Position numbers and translations under genes: made by a program. From assembly GCA_025531455.1 (NCBI GenBank), contig JAMYHL010000004.1, forward strand, positions 620,001-684,000: DNA of 64,000 nucleotides, read 5' to 3'. The notes beneath the pieces were generated by a model. The model was not told the DNA's origin. It made no database searches and worked only from the letters and a program-made list of their open reading frames with translations. Numbering within the stretch: position 1 is the first letter of the stretch; the number at the start of each line of letters is the position of its first letter. Source of the stretch: Apiotrichum sp. Y4204 (Eukaryota > Basidiomycota > Tremellomycetes > Trichosporonales > Trichosporonaceae). Below, piece after piece: positions 11,527 through 21,510 of this stretch.

Positions 11527-12176
11527 CTACAGTAAGCCGCACCCTGTAAGACACGACATGCAGTCGCTGGACTCGCTGTATGGGCTCGACGGACTCAACG
11601 ATCAACGACCAACGCCGGTACGCCCAGTGCTCCAGCAATCAGCGACGACCTAACATGATCTACAGGTCAGCAACCGCGAATGATGTGCAGTCGCGCATGG
11701 GGACCACTTTTCGCCCTCAAGTTCTCAAACATGATCATGATCAAGCAATTCGCATCTTCAGCAGTGCTGCATTTGCATCTTGCAAGTGTCGTTTTCGGAA
11801 GGCAGCAAAGTCATTGGAATTGGATTCTCGCATCCTCGATCCTCGATCATCTGGGGAGCAGACACTATCATCAGCTGTCAAAACACGCACCTCAACAGCG
11901 GCGGCTGCCGGGGATCCGATGGTCCAGGACCCCCGAGAGAGCTAATCGAAATCGCTGTCTGGATAGCTGGATCTCTGGGGCACAGTCGCGCGGTATGGAG
12001 CGAGCAATTTATACTTCTCAAGCTGTGTTTGCGCATTGCTGTTGTGCATTGTTGTCAAGTGTCTTGCATCCCTTTCAACAGCACTTACTATGGCATCCCG
12101 GAGCAGTGAACCCCGCTGAGCCGGTCTGTCGGGCCCCGCTCGGCTTTGCGGACTTCGGAAGCATTCGGCGCGGGGC

Positions 12177-12201
12177 ACGGCCGGCACGGCCGGCACGGCT
12201 C
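12177..12201. repeat. GGCACGGCC tandem repeat
   Basis: The nine-base unit GGCACGGCC is repeated head to tail, giving a short GC-rich microsatellite inside the gene desert. Confidence 0.75.
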
Positions 12202-12881
12202 TGGGTTCCGGATTATGGAGGAGGACGGAATAGCGAATGGCTCAGGTCTATACCGGCGGCAGTGGTCTTTATACAGCCTATGGGGCCTTGGGCTCTAATA
12301 GCCAGAGTGACGTTCGGCTAATGTGGACGCACTATTGCTGCGATATGCGCCCCCAGGACCCTAGGTTGTCAGCTGGCTGATAACTGGCTGGGCTGATGGG
12401 CAGAGTCCTTGCGGGCTTGCGGGGGTTCCGAGGGCAGCAGTGGTGAGCTGCTCATGCCATTGTGCAAGCTTGACCTATGATGGCCGATGATGATAGGGTG
12501 GCTTGGAGTGCCAGCAAGGCGGTTGCAGTACTGGTTGACGGCTAGTGCCTGCTGCTATGCTGTTGTCCCGTGCGTTCCACCCCATTCTCTCTGCTTCCTA
12601 CCCCCTCTCTACCCTCAATCTCTGACCGCTCCGTCCCCCGTTTCCCCCCGCCCGCTCCGTAGCTCCGTCTTCCGTTTGACCAGCTCGTGCAGTATATCAT
12701 TGTCGTGTGAAAACAGCAAAAAGAAGACAATCAAGGTGTGTTGTTACATCATCCGGTCCATCGTTGTGTGTTCGTCATCTTCATCCCCATCCCCCACTCG
12801 ATCCCACCCTGGCTGCCTGGCTGGTTTCTCCCACGTCTCGAGGCTGACCTTGCGCCCCCCGCTTCCAACAACGTCACTTGG

Positions 12882-12887
12882 TATAAA
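12882..12887 (+). promoter_or_regulatory. TATA box of the PGK gene
   Basis: TATAAA lies 32 bp upstream of the first in-frame ATG (12914) and 176 bp upstream of the canonical PGK ATG (13058), after a long CT-rich stretch typical of strongly expressed fungal promoters. If transcription starts 30-100 bp downstream, the first ATG could be missed by many transcripts. Confidence 0.55.
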
Positions 12888-12913
12888 CACCCCCAATAAA
12901 TTCACCTTTCATC

Positions 12914-14452
12914 ATGCCTTTCACTCTCTCTCGTCCCGCCAACGCCTCGTACGTTGTTGTCCCCGTCCTCGTCGCCCTCGTTGCGTACCTCGCTATCGCC
13001 AAACCCAACTTCCGTGGCTGCTGCAACCGCTCCATCACCTCGTCGTCCTCAGGCAAGATGTCTCTCTCCTCCAAGCTCTCCATCACCGATGTCGACCTCA
13101 AGGGCAAGCGTGTCCTGATCCGTGTCGACTTCAACGTCCCCCAGGACAAGTCCACTGGCGAGATCACCAACCCCGCCCGTATCACTGCCGCCATCCCCAC
13201 TATCAAGTATGCCATCGACAACGGTAAGTCATCACAGATAAAGAGAACCCGGGCAGTGGTTGTTCCGGGAGTCAGAACCCCCGACTAACAAACGCAGGTG
13301 CTAAGGCCGTCATCCTCATGTCGCACCTCGGTCGCCCCGACGGCCAGCCCAACGACAAGTTCTCGCTCAAGCCCGTCGCGTCCAAGCTCGAGGAGCTCAT
13401 CAAGCGCCCCGTCGAGTTCCTCCCCGACTGCGTTGGCGCTGAGGTCAAGAAGGCCGTTGACAACGCCAAGGACGGCCAGATCATCCTCCTTGAGAACCTC
13501 CGCTTCCACGTGGAGGAGGAGGGCAAGGGCAAGAAGGGTGACGAGAAGATCAAGGCCGACCCCGAGGACGTCAAGAAGTTCCGTGAGGAGCTCACCTCTC
13601 TCGCCGACGTCTACATCAACGACGCGTGAGTGTTACATGCGTATACTGCGAGCTGTCGCCTCTGTTCTGCTGGATTATCTAACTCGCAGCTTCGGCACTG
13701 CCCACCGTGCCCACTCCTCGATGGTCGGTGTCGACCTCCCCGTCCGCGCCGCTGGCTTCCTCATGAAGAAGGAGCTTGAGTACTTTGCCAAGGCTCTCGA
13801 GACCCCTGAGCGCCCCTTCCTTGCCATCCTCGGCGGTGCCAAGGTCAAGGACAAGCTCCAGCTCATCGAGTCGATGCTTGACAAGGTCAACAAGCTCATC
13901 ATCTGCGGTGGCATGGCCTTCACTTTCAAGAAGACCCTTGAGAACGTCAAGATCGGTTCGTCGCTCTTTGACGAAGACGGCGCCAAGGTTGTTGGCGAGA
14001 TTGTCGAGAAGGCCAAGGCCAAGGGCGTCGAGCTCATCCTCCCCGTCGACTACGTCACTGCCGACAAGTTCTCCAACGACGCCAAGTCGACCACTGTCAC
14101 TGATGCCGAGGGCATCGATGACGGCCTCATGGGCCTCGACTGCGGACCCAAGTCGGCCGAGCTCTTCAAGAAGGCCGTCCTTGAGTCCAAGACCATCCTC
14201 TGGAACGGCCCCGCCGGTGTCTTCGAGTTCGAGAACTTTGCTTCCGGCTCGAACGCCCTCCTCGACGCGTGCATCAAGGCCGCCGCTGACGGTGCCACCG
14301 TCATTGTTGGTGGTGGTGACACCGCCACTCTTGTCGCCCAGGCCGGCAAGGAGGACAAGCTCTCGCACGTCTCCACTGGTGGTGGTGCGTCGCTCGAGCT
14401 CCTCGAGGGCAAGACCCTTCCCGGTGTTGCTGCTCTCTCCGAGAAGAAATAA
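12914..14452 (+). CDS. PGK1: Phosphoglycerate kinase, with an in-frame 48-residue N-terminal extension
   Basis: Exons 12914-13223, 13298-13625 and 13690-14452. From the canonical start ([19 protein letters not shown] 13058) the protein is 418 aa, the usual length. It transfers phosphate between 1,3-bisphosphoglycerate and ADP in glycolysis. Visible signatures are [40 protein letters not shown] and GGGDTATL. Codons are strongly biased to C in third position, as expected for a highly expressed enzyme. Upstream, ATG 12914 opens a continuous frame of 48 codons encoding a hydrophobic segment ([18 protein letters not shown]) and a Cys/Arg/Ser stretch with equally biased codons. It may be a real leader used by some transcripts or a translated 5' region. 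The enzyme call is certain and the start is not. Confidence 0.95.
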
Positions 14453-14856
14453 ACGTGCATTTCACATAAGGTAGATTGAGTCGGGGTGCTATCAAGGTGT
14501 CCGTGCTCGTGGGAAGAAACAAAATGTATCACGCATCGCGTTGGTGACGTACTTGATTGTTCGGTGTTGCATTCGCCAGGCATGTGTCCAACAAGCTAAG
14601 GAACGTGGGACGCCCCCGGCGTGATGAACACAGCCCACACACCACGGGTGAGAATGCCGAACTGGGAGATGATAACAGAAAGCTCCCGGCTATCAGTATC
14701 CCCGAGGCGAGACGTTTCTGCGCCTTTGCAAGTCACGGCGCAAAAGAGATGTCTTATCACTGACCAGCATCTCTTCACTAAGCGAACCAACGTGCTGCAA
14801 CCCAAGAACGTGTCGCATGACGGCAACAACTATCATCCACCACATCATCCACCACA

Positions 14857-15237
14857 CTATTCTAACTCGTGCACCTTGCTCGTGAGCCGGGTATCCTGCG
14901 CGTCTCCGGTATTCACAACGCCGGTCGGTTCGAAGAGGAGGGCGGTGACAGGTTCCGGTGCGCGGGGCCGATGCTCGACCGCGCGAGGCACGACAAACAC
15001 GTCTCCCGGACCGAGGCGCACCTCCTCCTCGCCAGTGGGGTAGCGCACATCGATAAAGAGCACTCCGGAGAGGACGTAGAACAGCTCGTCCGTATCCGCA
15101 TGCGCGTGCCACACAAATTCGCCGGCCAGGCGCACGGCCTTGAGCTCGTAGTCGTTGATCCGCGCGACGCGGTGCGGTTGCCAGGGATGCTCGATGCGTG
15201 AGAGCACGTCGGGAATGTTGCGGATTGGCTGGGCCAT
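14857..15237 (-). CDS. Single-domain cupin, intronless
   Basis: A single exon of 126 aa with both cupin motifs. Motif 1 spans residues 39-58 with metal-ligand candidates His44, His46 and Glu51 ahead of FYVLSG. Motif 2 is GDVFVVPRAVEHRP with His89. The fold is a small double-stranded beta-barrel of the mannose-6-phosphate isomerase-like/cupin_2 kind, often a metal-dependent isomerase, dioxygenase or sugar-binding protein. The substrate cannot be read from sequence. It is tail-to-tail with PGK (400 bp) and head-to-head with the 15799 gene. Lack of introns in an intron-dense genome and a bacterial-style size make acquisition from bacteria possible. Cupins of this type also occur in fungi. Confidence 0.85.
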   Translation of the reverse strand: MAQPIRNIPDVLSRIEHPWQPHRVARINDYELKAVRLAGEFVWHAHADTDELFYVLSGVLFIDVRYPTGEEEVRLGPGDVFVVPRAVEHRPRAPEPVTALLFEPTGVVNTGDAQDTRLTSKVHELE

Positions 15238-15798
15238 GGTGATGAGAGAACCGGCTGGATTGGTGAGACTGCTGTACGGAAACTGGGGTTAAGTAGTTAG
15301 TCTTGTTCCCTGCAATGGTCAGATGGCGCCGCGTCGAGTCGAATTCCGTCCAAACGTCATCATGGGGGGTTAGCTTTGTGACAAAGCATTCTGACATCCA
15401 CGTTGGCAGGACCGTAGTCAGACCTACTGTTATACTGTAATGGGTAATGTATGAGCAGCTCGTTGGTCAGAGTCGGCACAAAACAGCGTTGATGCATGGG
15501 CGCCATCGCCGATCGCTGGGATGACGGAGTGAGCTCCGTTGTGCATCAGATTGCCCTTGGGGAAGTCAACAGGCAGTAACGGAAGCAAACTGTTGTTTTG
15601 GTGGCGATCGCCGATTCATCCCATACAGGACTTGCGCCCTGGACGCGTTTGTTGACATCCTGGCGAGCTGGCGATCCTGGCCAAACAAAACTGTAGCTTG
15701 ACTGGCTGCGCTGTCCGATCCATCAACAGCAACAATCACGATCTCCCTCCCACTCGTCACGTCTCTCAACCACCAACACCTCTACACCTCAGCTCATT
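15238..15798. other. Divergent promoter region between the cupin and the 15799 gene
   Basis: 560 bp separate two head-to-head starts. The last 90 bp before 15799 are C/A-rich (CAACCACCAACACC), typical of a fungal leader. I see no ORF or RNA gene. Confidence 0.5.
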
Positions 15799-17417
15799 AT
15801 GGCCTCAGCGCTAAGTGCCGCGCTGGACCGCCTCGCCTCGGAGTCGGAGCAAATCTCGCGAGGGGCGAGGGCAAACGATGTGCCGTGCGGGCCGTTCACC
15901 ACCGCGTTCCTCTCCGACGAGCTGCTTCTGCGTGATTCGGACGAGAGCGAGCGCCAGCCCTTCCGCAAACTTCTCGACGACGAGTACTCCAGCTTTCAGC
16001 GCGCTGGTCCCTCGAATCCGAAGCAGGCTTCGATGCGTGCATCTACCGATGCAGCGGGTGCGCCGCGCAAGCAGGTGCGCGACCTCATGACGCCGCTGCG
16101 CGAGCTGCCAAGGAAGAAGGGCACTCCAGAGGAGCTGGACGCGACGCTCACGGCACTTACGGATATTATTGCATCGCTCAATGAAAGCTTCTCGCTCAAG
16201 CGCGCGCGGAACGAAGCGCGAGCCCTCACCCAGCGGCACCACGCGCAACAGGACCGCATCGCGGAGCTGGAACGGCTGATTGAAGACGCATCACGGCGGG
16301 ACGAGGGGCCGCCATCGCCCACACCTGAACCACAAGAGGCTACGAAGATGTCGGTAGAGGAAGCAATCGCGGCGGAAGAGGAGGCACTCGCGGCTCTGGA
16401 GGCAGCTCTCGCGCCAATGAGAGAGCAGGCTTCACGGGATCCAGTTCGGTCGCCGCCCAAACCCACGCAGCCTACATCTCCGACAACACCGGTCAAGACA
16501 CCGACAAGATCCAAGGCTCTCCCGGTGATTAGAAACTCGCTCGTGCAGACGCCGTTGCGCTCAGAACCGGCGGCCTCCACGACACCGTGGCAGGCCAGTG
16601 CGCAACGTAGTGCAGCTCAGCCGCGTTCGATCTTCGGCCCGCCGCGACATACCATGACACCTGCACGAATGGGGCCCATATCAGCACTTACGCCGAGAAA
16701 AACACCGGCAGGAGCTGGGTTCTTTGCTACCCCACTCGCCAAAACGCCTCGTGCCCCAGTGCTCTCACCTGTCGGCGAGCCGAATCCGACGCCCATTGCG
16801 AATCGTGATCCGGAGCCGAAGCAGGCACCTCAGCCGCCGCCGCGATCTCCGTCGCCCGCGGCTCCTGTGACATCTACAGAGCCAGAAACAAGCATGGTGG
16901 AGGGCGTTGAGGTGGACCACCCGGCAATAGTTACAGCAATTGTGAGCAGAGAGTTCAACAGAGTTTGCTAACCACAGGATCTATTGTTCAGCCTTACCTC
17001 GCTCATGCGTACCGGTACTTCGGGTGCGGTGGACAATGCGCCAGCAGCGACAGTGTGAGTCTCTCTTACCTGCGTGCGTATAGCAGCCCTCAGCTCACAT
17101 ACAGAGCGCATCTTGGGGCTCTCTCGCGCAGCGATCCCGACAGCAGCCTCTCTCCGCCAATAACGACCGATGTGATCCTACTCTCACACATGATTCTCAT
17201 GTTGCTGCGACAGGTCCGCACCGGGCGCGATCTGGCCGACACGTTTGTGCCTCTCCCGGAACTCAAGAGCGATCTCGGAGCGGTGGCGCGCGCGCGTGGT
17301 TGGGACGCGCCTGAGGACGTTGCCAACAAGATCGTGTACCACGCTGTTGGGCTGAAGATCGCGCGCATCGACCGACGCGGGCGCGGAGGCCCCAAGATGC
17401 GCTTCACGGGAATGTAG
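15799..17417 (+). CDS. Unrecognised coiled-coil protein with many S/T-P sites
   Basis: Exons 15799-16941, 16978-17054 and 17105-17417 give 510 aa. The N-terminal third is helical. Around 120-175 a heptad-like stretch (QRHHAQQDRIAELERLIED) and a second at about 185-210 (EEAIAAEEEALAALEAALA) predict coiled coil. Residues 210-370 are disordered and full of TP/SP dipeptides (TPTRS, TPLRS, TPARM, LTPRKTP), candidate sites for cyclin-dependent kinase. The last about 110 residues look folded (VILLSHMILMLLRQV ... VANKIVYHAVGLKIARIDRR), possibly a small helical or winged-helix unit. I do not recognise the family. The architecture would suit a cell-cycle or spindle/kinetochore component, which is inference. 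It is 289 bp upstream of the Sld5 gene in the same direction. Confidence 0.7.
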
Positions 17418-17706
17418 GAGATATCTTGTATTTGAGATGTAGTCTGCGTAATTTGGACAGTCATTTGGCCTCCCAGGTGTCCATTCATTCAGAGAGCAAT
17501 GAAATCATAGATCAACAAGGAAATCTCTCGTGGGGGATCGAACGCGAGTCCGTGACATGAAGTCGTAATCTCCGATCACGGAGATTCTTCCTTCCCCGTT
17601 TCCAGACCTGAGACGCGTCAGACCGTGCTTGGCCGAAAACAGACGCGAGGTGACTTTTGGTTTTGCTTTCCACATACAACACGTACACAATTGATCGAAC
17701 AACGCC

Positions 17707-18807
17707 ATGTCGCTGTACGGCTCCTCATCGCGTGCAGGGAGCGCGGGCCCATCGGGGAACAGCTTTCTCTCGCGCCTGACATCGCTGGGTCCGCCAGACT
17801 CGGGCGTCGGCGACAGCGTGGACTTGGGCTCGACGGCGGACATGGACCTCGACACCGTCGCCGAGGAAGACCAGGAGGGCGACAGCATATTCCACCCGGC
17901 ACTGCTCATGCCGAGCGTGGAGGAGGACGAACTCGACGACGTGCGCCGCCTCGGGCGCGTGTGGGTCCGCGAACGCGGGACCCCGGCAATTCTGCAGTGG
18001 GAGGGGGATCTACTTGATGAGCTGTTGGATAAGCTTGAGCAGCAGGTGAGTGCGCATGAGTGGATGGAGATTTAAAGGGGGATGTTCGCTGTGCAGGTTG
18101 TATTTGGGGAGATTAAGGCTGACATTACAGCAAAAGATGCTTATTACGCTGCGCGAAGACGACACCACGTCCGAGGAGGAACACTTCCGTCTCGTCCTTG
18201 TGCAGACGGAGATGGAGCGGGCAAAGTTCCTGGTGCGGTCTTATGTCCGTACCAGGCTGTTCAAGGTGAGTGTGGTTGCTTACCGATGTGGAGGGATGCT
18301 GTGTCGAGCCTCCAGATGCCGTCGTCTAGCGCCGTCTGGCATTCTGTGTTCTTCGCTGACACGCAGATTGAGAAGTACGCGCAGCATATTGTCGACACGC
18401 CAAACTTGCATGAACTTCTATCCGGCGCGGAGCTGGATCACGCTCACAAATACGCAGACCTCGTCGCAACACATTTCCGGCACTCTGCACTTGATTCACT
18501 CCCAGAGTGGCTGCAGAAGTTGGACGACCCAAATATGGGTATGTGCTGTCATCAAGCGCAGATACGTGTACGCGTGATTAACACGCAGTTCCGAAACCGA
18601 ATCTCGCGACGCCGGTGCTTATCTACTGCCGCAAAGATTGCGGCGATCTTCCTCTTGAGCGGTACGTCCTCCTGACTGTTCCATGAGTGGAGATTCATTT
18701 TGACGCGCAGGGGCGAAACTGCAGTTCTGGCGGAGGGTACAACACATCTGTTGCGGTACGACCTCGTCGACCGCTGGGTTCAGCTTGGGATGGCCGAGGT
18801 CTTGTAG
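17707..18807 (+). CDS. SLD5: GINS complex subunit Sld5
   Basis: Five exons (17707-18045, 18131-18265, 18367-18538, 18589-18661, 18711-18807) join in phase to 271 aa. An acidic Ser-rich N-terminus leads into the family core: LLDELLDKLEQQQKM, the signature SEEEHFRLVLVQTEMERAKF, VRSYVRTRLFKIEKYAQHI, then the C-terminal small beta domain VPKPNLATPVLIYCRKDC and the end RWVQLGMAEVL. Sld5 is one of four subunits of GINS, which joins Cdc45 and Mcm2-7 in the replicative helicase at the fork. The acceptor at 18130 was chosen over an earlier AG because it restores QKMLITLREDD. It is somewhat longer than the budding yeast and human forms at the N-terminus. Confidence 0.93.
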
Positions 18808-19354
18808 CTGCTGCGTTGGGGGGTGGGGTGTGCATTTGTCGTCGTGTATCATGTATTTCCTTTTATGTGGAATGGTTTTTCGCGCCTCGGGCTGAGTGGT
18901 GTGCAACTCAAGCAGCCCTTGATTTGTGCTCGTTGCCCCCTCTACCGCTCGAGCAACACCATCTGCTTTAATACAGACATCCTTCCTATTAGTTTAATCT
19001 CTCCCGTTGTTGCTCGGTATGGCCATCGTTCGTGCGAGCAGCGAGTGTTGCATTGGCTAGAGGAGAATAGTGCTGAGATTTTACCAAGTCTCTATTTCAT
19101 GACGTCAGACTTATTAGGTTTTCAACGCGTTTGTTATTGATTTCTGTTTTTTCCTCACACCCACACCAAATTGATTTTGTTGACACCTCCACTGAGGAGG
19201 GACGCGTTCGGCTTCTTCCACTCATCGCGACACCGTGCACGTCGTACTAACCTCATCCATTGTCTCAAGAACCACACTTCTTTCTTTACTCTCGCCATTC
19301 GATTATACCCACGTCTTGCCAACACTCCTCCCGCAGTTCATCGAATAACCCTCA
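18808..19354. other. Intergenic between Sld5 and the OB-fold-like gene
   Basis: About 550 bp of AT-richer DNA. The stretch after about 19170, rich in CACC/CTC, is probably the leader of the next gene. I see no coding or RNA feature. Confidence 0.5.
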
Positions 19355-20762
19355 ATGCCTCAGTCTCCCGCGGCCCCCTCGAGCGTGGGCCGCCCAGGGA
19401 CATTCTACCATGCCTTTCTCCCGCCCCCAGTCCTCTCCTCCTTAAGCAAGGTGTACTCCGCCGTCGGCAAACGACTGACATTTCACGAGGTTCCGATCGA
19501 AAACTCGCCGTCGCAGCACGCGCCATCCGCGATGGAGGACACTGACACAGAGATTCCGCCGGTGGAAGCTGCTCGCAACTCTCCAGAGGCAGTGGTGACG
19601 GACTTGCCTGTGCCGCCAAGTCCTCCGCCAGTAGCGGTGCACCAGGAGACGGAGGTGGATAGTTCTCTTTCACTCCCAGAAGAACGCGAAGAAGAACCTG
19701 CCAGCCTTCCTCCGGAAGCAGGGCCATCAGGTCGTCAATCCAGGAGTTCACGCCGCTCGACTCGGACCGCCGTGTCGGAGACCTCGCATGCCACGCCACT
19801 ACGGCGCTCGCGAACGTCCTTGGGAAGTTTTTCAGACAGTAGTAGAAGGTCGTCCAAGCGTCTCCGGCCCTCAGGTATGTGTGGCAATGACCAAGCATTC
19901 TGCACTTTTGACTGACGGGTAAGAATCACTTCCGGCGGACCAGAGCGAAAGTTTCCTCAGCTCGCTCGAGAGCAGCGGCGCCGCTGAAGTGACCGCCACT
20001 GCCTCCAACCTTCCGAACTGGGGCGACGTGACATTTCAAGAGGCAGTCACCATCCAGTCCCTTCTTGAGTCTGCGGCAATGCGGCGGAGCAAGCGCGGCA
20101 TGGGAAATGAATCGCGGAGGCGCCCGCGGCAGAGCCAAGACTGGAGCGATCGCGTGACTGTCGTGGCTTGCGTAATGTCCGTCGAGCCACCCTTTCACCA
20201 GAAGCGTCGCGGAAAGCCCGATCTGTGGGTCGCCACTTGGCGCGTTATGTGTCCGCCCGACAAAGGCGACGACTCTGGGACCCCGTTCAGCTGCGAAATC
20301 AAGTTTTGGGACTCGTGCGCGCGTGACTTTGGCGAAGTGGCACGCAAAGGGGATGTTGTGATTCTCGAAGGTACGTGACTTGCCATAGCTGGACGAGTCT
20401 TTGATTGAATTGACACCTCAGACGTCTTGTTCAAGCCTGGCACTACGAAAACGGACGCGAAAACGGGCGAGTTGAGGACAGAGGAGCCATCTCTCGTCAT
20501 AAGTTCGTATGGCGGATGGGTCCCGACGGACCCCGTGAGAGTTGCGTACCGAACATGTCCGCGCTACCCAGCCATGCACGACGATTATGTCTTTCGCGAC
20601 GCGCCCCGCGGCGCCGTAAATCCAGGGGAGCGAGAGATGCTCGCCGCAGATCGGGCGCTACGTCCCGATCTTACACTCGGACGGAGTGATCCGCTAACCC
20701 GCCGCATTTCGGAGTATGCGCGCTGGGTCGCCCAATTTCTTGGTGGTGAGCCACCCCCGTGA
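19355..20762 (+). CDS. Protein with a C-terminal OB-fold-like domain, nucleic-acid binding suspected
   Basis: Exons 19355-19874, 19924-20370 and 20422-20762 give 435 aa. Residues 1-170 are disordered, with Pro/Glu-rich then Ser/Arg-rich stretches (GRQSRSSRRSTRT, SDSSRRSSKRLRP). From about 205 the protein looks folded. A helix with FQEAVTIQSLLES is followed by an alternating-strand pattern at 250-330: RVTVVACVMSVEPP, PDLWVATWRVMC, FSCEIKFWDSCARDF and KGDVVILEDVLFKP. Strand order and the KGDVVxLxxV ending resemble OB folds of RPA/POT1-type single-strand DNA binders. The closing part has SSYGGWVPTDPVRVAYRTCP and DPLTRRISEYARWV. No family is recognised with certainty, and the OB call is inference from pattern. 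It follows Sld5 in the same direction. Confidence 0.65.
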
Positions 20763-21510
20763 TCGTCTCCAGCGTGGATTACCGTTAAGTGAAGCTTTCC
20801 CTAGCCCTGGCGGTGCGTAGGTATAGAGATACCGATCCAGCAGCCCGCTCTGTATGTTTCTCGGCCATACCAGTGACCCCCTTTCATCCTCCTCGTCTCC
20901 GACCTATCCTATCATCCATATGTATAGTACAGTACTCGCCATTCCTACTCGTTCGCTTCAGAGGCATACCATATCTCCCATATGCATGTACATATGTTCA
21001 AATGCAGTGCGGTCGCCCCGTCGTGCAAGCATTCAGCCAGGCAGGTGCGAGTGTGCGAGTATACGCGTAAATGGGGAATGAAGGCACGACGAAGCAGTAG
21101 TATTTTGCGTGAGGAGGTAGTTCGCATCTACTGCGGCTTTGACTGGTGAAGCTGATGTGTCTTCCCTCCATGTCCACAGTGGATATATATATATATATAT
21201 TTATCTATCATCTCTTCATTTCTTGATCATCCTGAATCCTCTTCTTCCTTTCACTCTTCCTCCTTTCTCGTATTTCCCTCCCTCCCCGATCTCCGTACTC
21301 GTTGCAGAACCTAACCATACTCCCAAACTCATCATCCGTCTGCTGTAGACGCCTTCCTGTTATCAAAATCAAGTCCCGCGCGAATCTTCGTTCCCCGGTC
21401 GATCCTTCCCCCTTTCACAACGTCATTATGAACGGGCACAAGCTGCTTACATTGTCAGTTTTATCCCGAGGGAGGTTCAAGCTGACTCCAGCAGCCGTCG
21501 GCCCGCAGAA
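20763..21510. other. Intergenic plus 5' leader of the 21511 gene
   Basis: It contains an (AT)9 microsatellite (21183-21200) and a CT-rich tract. An upstream ATG at 21429 followed by GTCAGT and several AGs suggests a possible leader intron, but joining it to ATG 21511 does not keep frame. Confidence 0.45.
21183..21200. repeat. (AT)9 dinucleotide microsatellite
   Basis: Nine AT units lie in the intergenic region upstream of the 21511 gene. Confidence 0.95.

Larger units (their letters stand above)
10103..12913. other. Gene-poor region of about 2.8 kb between the CCHC gene and PGK
   Basis: The left 300 bases are purine-rich on the plus strand and form the CCHC gene's 5' flank. The rest has ORFs up to 213 codons (11680-12321, plus) whose composition looks random. 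Short direct repeats occur at 11472-11526 (GTGGATCTGTGG / GTGGAGCTGTGG variants) and 12177-12201 (CACGGCCGG units). The right end, rich in CT, is the PGK promoter. Confidence 0.5.

Noticed and set aside
11680..12321. 213-codon plus-strand ORF in the desert before PGK
   Set aside because: It overlaps simple repeats, has no domain and reads as chance open frame in GC-rich DNA.
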